From positions 1 through 12,856 of the forward strand of contig QHZK01000147.1 of the NCBI GenBank assembly GCA_003224635.1: a stretch of 12,856 bases of DNA, in the 5' to 3' direction. The position numbers and the translations under genes were made by a program. Shown here in pieces: positions 6,610-12,253 of this stretch (its first letter is position 1; the number at the start of each line of letters is the position of its first letter). The DNA comes from Acidobacteriota bacterium. GTDB lineage: Bacteria > Acidobacteriota > Terriglobia > UBA7540. The notes beneath the pieces are model-generated. The model did not search any database. It was not told the origin of the DNA and saw only the letters and a program-made list of their open reading frames with translations.

Positions 6610-8562
6610 CTAGACGGCCTTGGCGCTGACCTTCCAATACACGGCGTAGCGTTCGCCCGACAGCCTGTAGAGCGGGACCAGGTTGACGTTCTGCTGCTGA
6701 CCCACGGTGCGGAACCTCAGCGGATTGCCGAGGGCCGGTTCCACCCATGCTGCCGGATTCTTGGAGGCCGTGGCGATGGCCGGCACCGGAATCGGCTCAC
6801 CGGTTGGCGCCGTGTCGTATCCCGGATAGGTCAAAGCCTTGCCCAGGCCCTGGCCGCCCAACTGTCCGGCGAGCACCAGCGGGCCGTACATCATCGCTTG
6901 AAGGGTGGGATCGTCGGGCATCGGATCGACGTGAAGGCTCATGGGCAAGCTGAGGTCCACCCGGTCGCCGTCCTTCCAGACGCGGTTCAAGGTCAGGTAG
7001 CTCGAGGGGCTGGAGAAAACCGGCAGCGCGGACCCGTTCAACTTCACCGTCCCCCCGCGCGTTGCCCAGTAGGGAATCCGGACGCGCAGCGTCAGTTCGA
7101 CGGGCCGCTGGGAGCGAACTACGAGTGTCGTTCCCTCTTGCTCCGGGAAACTCGTTTCCTGACGCAGCTTGAGACCTTTTTCCGGCCAGGTCAGTTCAGA
7201 AGCGATGAAGAGGTTGACGAAGACTCCGCGCTCGTCGTGGAAGTAAATCGTGTCGGCGAACTTGGAGAATTCCTCGGCGCCCGTTCCCGTGCAGCACCAG
7301 AAGGAGTCCCACGGCGAGTTGTAGTACTTCCAGTAGCCCGAGCCGAGCGGCAGGAAGTAGCTCTTCAGTCCCTGCGAATCCTGCGTGCCGAGCCGGTGAT
7401 TGAAGAGCGTGCGCTCGTAGTAGTCCATGACGCGCGGGTCCGCCGTCCAGCCGAAGACGTGCCTCGTCAGCTTCAACATGTTATAGGCGCAGCAGCACTC
7501 CTCGGTATACTCGCCGAGCTCGCTCGCCAGCTTGCCCGGGTCCGTGCGCCAGTGCTCCCCGTTGCTCGTTCCGCCCGTGCAGTAGGCGCGCTCGCCCGTC
7601 ACCTCGCGCCAGAAATAGTCTGTGATGTCGCGGTAGCGCTGTTCTCCCGTCAGTTCGTAGGCGCGGGCGGCGCCGATGACTTGAGGTATGTGCGTATTGG
7701 CATGGATGCCCTTCAGCTCATCACGACGCGCGGCCAGCGGATCGAAGAACATCCTCTTCTCAAACCGGCTCGCCATAAACAAGTACTGACGCTTGCCGGT
7801 GACAGCGTAGAGGTTCGCCAGGACCTCCTGCATGCCCCCGAACTCGGTCTGCAGGATGCGCTGCATGTGCTCGTCGCTGATGCTTTGGTGCCAATGTCCC
7901 ACCCAGCCGGCCATCCCCTCCGCTGCCGCCAGAGCCTGTTCGTTCCCGCAGTACAGGTACGCGTCCAGAAGGCCGGCCATAATTTTGTGGTAAGTATAGA
8001 AGGGCGCCCACACGTGCCTGCCCTCACGCAGCCGATCGAACTCCTCGACCGGGAAGGCGCTGAGGTAACCGTTCTGGTGGGCCTGCTGGCACTTGGCAAG
8101 CTCCGCAACGATCGTGTTGGCTTTGTCTTTCAGAGCTTCGTCAGCGGTGCTGGCGTACACCAGCGCGCAGGCGGAAAGATAATGGCCGCCGGCGAAGTGT
8201 CCGCGGAGCTCGCAATCGGGCTTTTCCCATCCGCCCAGCGGCTCGGCCGAGGAGGCGAGTCCCGCAGTCAGCCGGAAGCTGTGCAGGAGCCGGTCAGCGG
8301 GAAGAGAGTTCAACCACTGGCGGTTGATCTCCGCGGCCTGTTTGAAAGGACCGTCGAGCAGGCGAACCTGCTCGAGCCGGAAAGGTTCGACCGTCCAGGT
8401 CACGCGCTCGCGGTCGCTCCCGTGGCCTTTGGCACGCAGCGTATCGACCGCCGGGTCCTGTCCAGGGAACGCCAACGGCCCGGCTGGCACAAGCGACGCT
8501 GCGCCTGCCGCCGCCGCCATCGAGACAAACTGTCGCCGGGTAAGATGATAGGAGTTCGTCAT
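6610..8562 (-). CDS. DUF1680 glycoside hydrolase (GH127/GH146 type), probable beta-L-arabinofuranosidase, Tat-exported
   Basis: A 650-residue enzyme of the DUF1680 superfamily, an (alpha/alpha)6 barrel followed by beta-sandwich domains. A twin-arginine signal (LTRRQFVSMAAAAGAASLVPA) starts at residue 7. Characterised relatives remove L-arabinofuranose with a zinc-bound cysteine nucleophile; the ligands are Glu-x-Cys plus Cys-Cys. Here they align with E355 and C357 (in EECCCAYNMLKL) and C423-C424 (in FWCCTGTG), with C423 the predicted nucleophile. GGTSNGEHW (E336) and the FWCCxGTG form resemble the GH146 side of the group more than classic GH127. The C-terminal RLSGERYAVYWK is a usual family ending, so the protein looks complete. 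Three consecutive cysteines (356-358) are unusual. The ATG at 8562 has GGAGGT (8576-8571) at 8 bases; an open frame further upstream has no support. First gene of the operon with GH31 and the CRTAC1-like protein. Confidence 0.94.
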   Translation of the reverse strand: MTNSYHLTRRQFVSMAAAAGAASLVPAGPLAFPGQDPAVDTLRAKGHGSDRERVTWTVEPFRLEQVRLLDGPFKQAAEINRQWLNSLPADRLLHSFRLTAGLASSAEPLGGWEKPDCELRGHFAGGHYLSACALVYASTADEALKDKANTIVAELAKCQQAHQNGYLSAFPVEEFDRLREGRHVWAPFYTYHKIMAGLLDAYLYCGNEQALAAAEGMAGWVGHWHQSISDEHMQRILQTEFGGMQEVLANLYAVTGKRQYLFMASRFEKRMFFDPLAARRDELKGIHANTHIPQVIGAARAYELTGEQRYRDITDYFWREVTGERAYCTGGTSNGEHWRTDPGKLASELGEYTEECCCAYNMLKLTRHVFGWTADPRVMDYYERTLFNHRLGTQDSQGLKSYFLPLGSGYWKYYNSPWDSFWCCTGTGAEEFSKFADTIYFHDERGVFVNLFIASELTWPEKGLKLRQETSFPEQEGTTLVVRSQRPVELTLRVRIPYWATRGGTVKLNGSALPVFSSPSSYLTLNRVWKDGDRVDLSLPMSLHVDPMPDDPTLQAMMYGPLVLAGQLGGQGLGKALTYPGYDTAPTGEPIPVPAIATASKNPAAWVEPALGNPLRFRTVGQQQNVNLVPLYRLSGERYAVYWKVSAKAV

Positions 8563-8569
8563 GGGAATC

Positions 8570-8583
8570 CACCTCCAAAGGTG
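8570..8583 (-). promoter_or_regulatory. Hairpin enclosing the ribosome-binding site of the DUF1680 gene
   Basis: In the operon mRNA, CACCU (8583-8579) can pair with AGGUG (8574-8570) across a UUGG loop. The Shine-Dalgarno GGAGGU (8576-8571) lies in the loop and the 3' arm. A five-pair stem this close to the ATG at 8562 could reduce translation initiation unless opened. It may work with the larger pairings just upstream (8596-8662). Confidence 0.45.
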
Positions 8584-8595
8584 CGACCGGGTGAG

Positions 8596-8662
8596 GGGAG
8601 CGAAACGGCCTTCTTCAGGCGAACGCTCCCTTCCGAGCTGCCGGAAGATATCGCCGGGAGCG
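8596..8662 (-). promoter_or_regulatory. Leader with mutually exclusive stem pairings
   Basis: The box CGCTCCC at 8624-8630 is complementary to two GGGAGCG copies, at 8596-8602 and 8656-8662, all 7 bases perfect. In the minus-strand leader RNA the middle box can pair with either the upstream or the downstream partner but not both. The upstream pairing is reinforced by an inner stem, TTCCG (8631-8635) with CGGAA (8642-8646). Further CTCCC boxes at 8670 and 8680 could also compete. The region lies about 20 bases before the ribosome-binding-site hairpin. It could be an attenuator or ligand-sensing leader, or repeated protein-binding sites in DNA. Confidence 0.4.
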
Positions 8663-8756
8663 TCACCAACTCCCGCGTTCTCCCAGGGTATTGATGACTC
8701 GGCCGAGCCGCTCTGTCGCTTCTTTTCCAAGTGCGAGATCCCTATCTCCGTATCGG

Positions 8757-8771
8757 CGATTGTATACATCG
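8757..8771. promoter_or_regulatory. Candidate operator over the operon -10 box
   Basis: The 8-base perfect palindrome TGTATACA (8761-8768) sits in a longer near-palindrome, CGATTGTATACATCG, whose arms CGAT and ATCG are symmetric apart from one extra T. It overlaps the predicted -10 of the operon promoter, where a repressor would block transcription. The LacI-type protein encoded next door is the obvious candidate binder. LacI-family sites usually have a central CG, which this lacks, so the assignment is uncertain. Confidence 0.35.
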
Positions 8772-8790
8772 GGACGCAAATGCTCGTCAA
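8761..8790 (-). promoter_or_regulatory. Sigma70-like promoter for the DUF1680-GH31-CRTAC1 operon
   Basis: On the minus strand TTGACG (8790-8785) is followed by an 18-base spacer and TATACA (8766-8761). This is a five-of-six -35 and a four-of-six -10. Transcription would start near 8754, giving a leader of about 190 bases that contains the alternative stems and the hairpin over the ribosome-binding site. Confidence 0.45.
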
Positions 8791-8843
8791 GCAGCCCCAC
8801 TGAATGCCGAGACGCTTCGGTTCGCTCGACGATTTAGGGCAAG

Positions 8844-8865
8844 ACCGGACTTGCATGGCTCCGGT
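8844..8865. promoter_or_regulatory. Hyphenated palindrome ACCGGA-N10-TCCGGT, candidate LacI-type operator
   Basis: Perfect 6-base arms, ACCGGA (8844-8849) and TCCGGT (8860-8865), separated by 10 bases. The site is 90 bases upstream of the LacI-type start codon, so autoregulation or control of the divergent operon is possible. No second identical copy was found near the other enzyme gene, which weakens the case. Confidence 0.3.
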
Positions 8866-8955
8866 TTCTGTGTCAGAGATACTAGGGAGACGAGGCTGCG
8901 CCCAGGATGAATCCGCGGAGGTGTAGCTGTTGTCCAGGGCCGCGCGGAGGATACG

Positions 8956-9963
8956 ATGACGGTTACTATCCGGGACGTGGCGCGACAGGCTGGCACATCG
9001 ACCGCGACTGTCTCCCACGTCTTGAACTCAACCGGCCGAATCACCGACAAGACGCGGCGACGCGTCCTGACCGCAATCAAGACATTGAAGTACCACCCCA
9101 ACCTTCATGCAAGGAATCTGGCGCTGGGCACCAGCCGAACTTTAGGGATAATCGTCTCGGACATCGAGAACCCATTCTTCCCCGCCGTCGTGCGAGCTTT
9201 CGAGATTCGCGCCCAGCGTCGAGGTTATGATGTGATCGCCAGCAACACAAACTACGACCCGAGGCTCATGAAGCGCGCCGCAGAGCGCATGCTGGAACAG
9301 AAAGTTCGAGGCGTCGCCATCATGACCTCGGAGATGAGCCCTAAGCTGGTTCAGGAAATCCTGGAACGCGACATCGCCGTGACTTTCTTCGACTCCGGCC
9401 TGCCTCGGGAACACACGAGCACGATCAAGATGGATTACCGATCGGGCATCCGGGAGGCTGTGGAGCACCTGTATCGGTTCGGCCACCGCCGCATCGCTTT
9501 CGTCGCGGGCCGGTCTGTGTTCCGAAACATCAAGGCGCGCCAGGTTGCCTATGTGGATTCCATGCGAGGTCTGGGGCTCGATCCCGGGCCGATTCTCGCC
9601 GGGAACCAGCGCTTCGACGGTGGACTCTCGGCGGGAGTGGCCATCGCCCGCATGAAGCCCCGGCCCACCGCGGTCATCGCCATGAATGACCTTACCGCCG
9701 TCGGTGTGATCAAGGCCTTGCACCAGGCGGGACTGCGCGTACCGCAAGATGCTTCGGTTGTAGGTTTCGATCGGACCCAGTTGGCCGAATGCTTTATACC
9801 GACGCTCACGGCCGTGGACATGCACGCCGATCGCTTGGGTCAAACGGCAGCCGACGCCTTGCATGAGCTCTGCACGGCCGCCAACGGCGAAGGTAGGGAG
9901 TATTGCATGCCCCTCAAGCTCGTAGTGGGCGAGTCGACGGGCCCCGTTCCCGAAGAGTTATGA
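8956..9963 (+). CDS. LacI/GalR-family transcriptional regulator
   Basis: A 335-residue regulator of full family length. Residues 3-50 are the LacI helix-turn-helix (VTIRDVARQAGTSTATVSHVLN), followed by the hinge region (NLHARNLALGTSRTLGII). The rest is a periplasmic-binding-protein-like effector domain (IVSDIENPFFPAVVRAFE, HRRIAFVAG, AVIAMNDLTAVGVIKAL, VPQDASVVGFD). Members are usually repressors released by a sugar or sugar phosphate. Position between the operon on the minus strand and the second DUF1680 gene downstream suggests it controls both; the inducer would be an arabinose- or oligosaccharide-derived ligand (inference). The ATG at 8956 has GGAGG (8946-8950) at 5 bases. The gene ends 37 bases before the second palindromic repeat. 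Confidence 0.96.
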   Translation: MTVTIRDVARQAGTSTATVSHVLNSTGRITDKTRRRVLTAIKTLKYHPNLHARNLALGTSRTLGIIVSDIENPFFPAVVRAFEIRAQRRGYDVIASNTNYDPRLMKRAAERMLEQKVRGVAIMTSEMSPKLVQEILERDIAVTFFDSGLPREHTSTIKMDYRSGIREAVEHLYRFGHRRIAFVAGRSVFRNIKARQVAYVDSMRGLGLDPGPILAGNQRFDGGLSAGVAIARMKPRPTAVIAMNDLTAVGVIKALHQAGLRVPQDASVVGFDRTQLAECFIPTLTAVDMHADRLGQTAADALHELCTAANGEGREYCMPLKLVVGESTGPVPEEL

Positions 9964-10000
9964 CTTACTGGTGGCTGCCAAATATAGCGACGACATTTTC

Positions 10001-10095
10001 TGTAGCGGCGGTCTGTGACCGCCGTTTTTCGGCGCTGTGACCGAGTTTTGCGGTCTGTGACCGCCGTTTTTCGGCGCTCATAGAGCGCCGCTACA
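10001..10095. repeat. Palindromic REP/MITE-like element, copy 2 (internally expanded form)
   Basis: A 95-base version of the element at 2477-2531, with the same terminal inverted repeats TGTAGCGGCG (10001-10010) and CGCCGCTACA (10086-10095). A 29-base inner block is present twice without mismatch (10008-10036 and 10050-10078), separated by 13 bases. There are thus two GGCGGTC/GACCGCC-type hairpins each followed by TTTTT, then a perfect GGCGCTC-ata-GAGCGCC hairpin (10073-10089). The shared upstream sequence AATATAGCGACGAC lies at 9981-9994. It sits between the regulator gene and the second DUF1680 gene, both on the plus strand, so it could terminate or reduce read-through from the regulator. 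Confidence 0.85.
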
Positions 10096-10146
10096 GCGCT
10101 GGACACCCAAGCCATGACAGCCGTCACAGGGGGGAGGCCAACACAG

Positions 10147-12222
10147 ATGTTGAGCGACCGCCGAGCGCATTTGAAAAGTTTGGCCGCTGGAATCGGCGCG
10201 CTAGCCGCCTCGTGGGCCGTGCCAGCGCCGTCTTCCGGCGCCAAGGGCCCGCTCGATAACGCGGACTCGGCGCCTCGGTTCAAAATCGAAGAGATTCCTC
10301 TGAAGCAGGTTGTCGTCGACGATAAATTCTGGTCCCCGCGCCTCGAGGTTAACCGGACCAAAACCCTCGACCACGTCTACGGGGAACTCGAAGCCTCCGG
10401 CTGCATTCGCAATTTTGACCTTGCGGCCCGGAAAGCCACGGGAAGGTTCGGCGGCCCGTGGTGGGCAGACTCGGACGTGTATAAGTGGATCGAAGGCGCC
10501 TCATACGTGCTCGGGTCGCATCCTGATGCCGCGCTTGAGCGGAAGGTAGACGACCTTATTGCCAGGATCGCTGCCGCTCAGCAACCGGACGGTTACCTGA
10601 ATACTCATGTCCTCATCGAGGAGCCCGACCTGCGCTTCAGGAACCTGGCCTTCTTCCACGAGGATTTCAGCTCCGGTCACTTGTTCGAGGCGGCGGTGGC
10701 GCATTACGAGGCGACCGGCAAGAGAGGGCTCCTCGATGTGGCCACGCGGCTGGCCGACTGTTTTGACGCCACTTTTGGACCGGGAAAGCGCGCCGGGCTT
10801 TCAGGCCACGAGGGCATCGAGCTCGCGTGGGTGCGACTCTACAGGGCGACGGGGGAGAAGCGCTATCTCCGGCTCGCGGAGTTTTACTTGAACCAACGGG
10901 GCCAAAAGCCTTCCCTCTTCGAGCGCGAGTACGAGAGTCTGCCCCGAGACCGCACGGTCCTTTGGCGTGAGGGCAGGCCCGTCAACCTGCGCGCCCTGCA
11001 CGAGCATTTCTTCCTGGCCCGCCCGCCGGCCTTCGACACCAGTTATTGCCAGGACAACTTGCCGGTGCGGGAGCAAAGCTCAGCCGTGGGACACGCCGTG
11101 CGTGCCATGTTCCTTTATTGCGGGGTGGCCGACGTGGCCGATGAAACGGGCGACCCGGCGCTCCTTGCCGCCCTCCACCGTTTGCACGACAGCGTCACGT
11201 TGAGGCGCATGTACGTGACGGGCGGCATCGGCCCATCGGCAAAGAACGAGGGCTTCACCGACGACTACGACCTGCCCAACGAAAATGCCTATCAAGAGAC
11301 CTGCGCCTCGGCCGGAATGGTCCTCTGGAATCATCGGATGTTCAAACTGACCGGCGACGGGAGCTACATCGACTTGTTGGAACAGTCGCTGTACAACGCG
11401 GTGCTGGCGGGCGTGTCGCTCGAAGGGAACACGTTCTGCTACGCTACGCCGCTCGCCTGCGACACAGAATTCAAGCGGCAACCCTGGTTCGAGGTCCCGT
11501 GCTGCCCGACCACGGCGTCCCGGTTCCTTCCCTCGCTCGGCCGGTACGTCTACAGCCAGTCGGCGGACGGCCTCTGGGTGAATCTTTACGTCGGCGGGGA
11601 GCTGAGCGTCACGCTGCCGAACGGCGCAAAGGTCAAGGTCCGGCAGAGAACAGATTACCCTTGGGACGGCCACGTCAGGCTGCAGGTAGAGGTTGACCAG
11701 GCGCAGGAGTTCACGCTGCATGTACGGATTCCCGGTTGGGCGCAAGCATCTGCCCTCAGACTCAATGGAGCGAAGCTGAGCCCGCCGGTTTCCAAAGGCT
11801 ACGCCCATATCCACGCCCGATGGTCCCGGGGCGATGGAGTAGAACTCTCGATTCCCTTGGAGACCGTGAAGCTCGAAGCCAACCCCAAGGTTTTGCAGTC
11901 GCGCGGTAAAGTCGCGCTGCGTCGCGGACCGCTGATCTATTGTCTCGAGCAACCGGATAACAAGGCCGACCTCGACCGGATCGCGCTTCCTTCGGCGGGC
12001 GGCAGGTTGGCCGAGCATTTCGAGGCCGGACTGCTTGGAGGCGTGGTTATCATTGAGGGCGAAGGCCGAGTTAGGCATCTCGACGGCTGGGAGACTGCGC
12101 TTTACCGGCCGGTCCGTCCGACGGATGGCGCGCCTGCAGCCATCAAAGCCATTCCGTACTGTGTGTGGGGAAACCGGGGACAGCAGAAAATGAAAGTGTG
12201 GATCGACTCGGTCGCGTCGTGA
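10147..12222 (+). CDS. GH127 beta-L-arabinofuranosidase-like enzyme, Tat-exported
   Basis: A 691-residue DUF1680/GH127 enzyme. Residues 1-30 form a twin-arginine signal (DRRAHLKSLAAGIGALAASWAVPA). The catalytic (alpha/alpha)6 domain holds the residues known from Bifidobacterium longum HypBA1: E368 (in KNEGF, acid/base position), E384 and C386 (in YQETCAS, zinc ligands) and C452-C453 (in VPCCPTT; C452 the predicted zinc-bound nucleophile). The spacing from E368 to E384 equals that between the two HypBA1 glutamates. Beta domains follow (FTLHVRIPGWA, LRRGPLIYCLE). The expected reaction is release of L-arabinofuranose from beta-linked side chains such as those of hydroxyproline-rich glycoproteins or arabinans; the exact substrate is inferred. 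The start at 10147 is preferred over an upstream ATG at 10114 because GGGGAGG (10131-10137) lies 9 bases before it and the Tat signal then begins at the N-terminus. It may share the regulator's transcript through the repeat. Confidence 0.95.
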   Translation: MLSDRRAHLKSLAAGIGALAASWAVPAPSSGAKGPLDNADSAPRFKIEEIPLKQVVVDDKFWSPRLEVNRTKTLDHVYGELEASGCIRNFDLAARKATGRFGGPWWADSDVYKWIEGASYVLGSHPDAALERKVDDLIARIAAAQQPDGYLNTHVLIEEPDLRFRNLAFFHEDFSSGHLFEAAVAHYEATGKRGLLDVATRLADCFDATFGPGKRAGLSGHEGIELAWVRLYRATGEKRYLRLAEFYLNQRGQKPSLFEREYESLPRDRTVLWREGRPVNLRALHEHFFLARPPAFDTSYCQDNLPVREQSSAVGHAVRAMFLYCGVADVADETGDPALLAALHRLHDSVTLRRMYVTGGIGPSAKNEGFTDDYDLPNENAYQETCASAGMVLWNHRMFKLTGDGSYIDLLEQSLYNAVLAGVSLEGNTFCYATPLACDTEFKRQPWFEVPCCPTTASRFLPSLGRYVYSQSADGLWVNLYVGGELSVTLPNGAKVKVRQRTDYPWDGHVRLQVEVDQAQEFTLHVRIPGWAQASALRLNGAKLSPPVSKGYAHIHARWSRGDGVELSIPLETVKLEANPKVLQSRGKVALRRGPLIYCLEQPDNKADLDRIALPSAGGRLAEHFEAGLLGGVVIIEGEGRVRHLDGWETALYRPVRPTDGAPAAIKAIPYCVWGNRGQQKMKVWIDSVAS

Positions 12223-12227
12223 CGAGG

Positions 12228-12245
12228 GCCGCGCTTCCGCGCGGC
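12228..12245. terminator. GC-rich hairpin between convergent genes
   Basis: GCCGCGC (12228-12234) and GCGCGGC (12239-12245) form a perfect 7-pair stem with a TTCC loop, 5 bases after the GH127 stop and 8 bases from the end of the converging receptor remnant. There is no T-tract on either side, so intrinsic termination would be weak; the position is nevertheless typical of a shared terminator. Confidence 0.4.
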
Positions 12246-12253
12246 ATTCGGGT

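Larger units (their letters stand above)
8563..8955. other. Divergent control region between the DUF1680 operon and the lacI-type gene
   Basis: These 393 bases hold no convincing gene. On the operon side they contain a predicted promoter (8761-8790), a near-palindrome over its -10 box (8757-8771), a long leader with several complementary GGGAGCG/CGCTCCC boxes (8596-8662) and a hairpin covering the ribosome-binding site (8570-8583). On the regulator side there is a 22-base hyphenated palindrome (8844-8865) and the regulator's ribosome-binding site (8945-8950). No good -35/-10 pair was found for the regulator gene itself; a lone GATACT at 8878-8883 could be a -10. Confidence 0.7.

Noticed and set aside
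6590..6748. N-terminal extension of GH31 by 53 residues
   Set aside because: It overlaps the conserved C-terminus of the DUF1680 gene in another frame and would place the Tat motif internally.
6595..8694. 699-codon open frame on the plus strand opposite the first DUF1680 gene
   Set aside because: It has no recognisable domain or ribosome-binding site and lies wholly over a gene with clear family motifs. Long antisense frames are common in high-GC DNA.
8561..8803. 80-codon plus-strand frame in the divergent control region
   Set aside because: No ribosome-binding site, no family pattern, and it begins within the first DUF1680 start codon region.
8563..9018. N-terminal extension of the first DUF1680 protein by 152 residues
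   Set aside because: The frame happens to be open, but the extension has low-quality, Ser/Arg-rich sequence, overlaps the LacI-type gene, and would bury the Tat signal and the strong ribosome-binding site at 8571-8576.
9142..9864. 240-codon minus-strand frame opposite the LacI-type gene
   Set aside because: Antisense shadow with no recognisable domain.
10001..10095. CRISPR-like array
   Set aside because: Only two repeat units with a 13-base gap, each unit internally palindromic, and no cas genes nearby.
10114..10146. Upstream ATG for the GH127 gene
   Set aside because: It lacks a ribosome-binding site and adds 11 residues before the Tat signal. The ATG at 10147 has a good site at the right distance.
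10583..10594. AACCGGACGGTT palindrome as a regulator site
   Set aside because: It lies inside the GH127 coding sequence at a conserved Gln-Pro-Asp-Gly-Tyr motif, so the codons explain it.
12102..12253. In-frame continuation of the receptor remnant into the GH127 gene
   Set aside because: After PFKHNQFG the sequence in this frame loses all receptor character and runs antisense through the end of the GH127 gene; the true C-terminal signature is in a different frame and stops at 12254.
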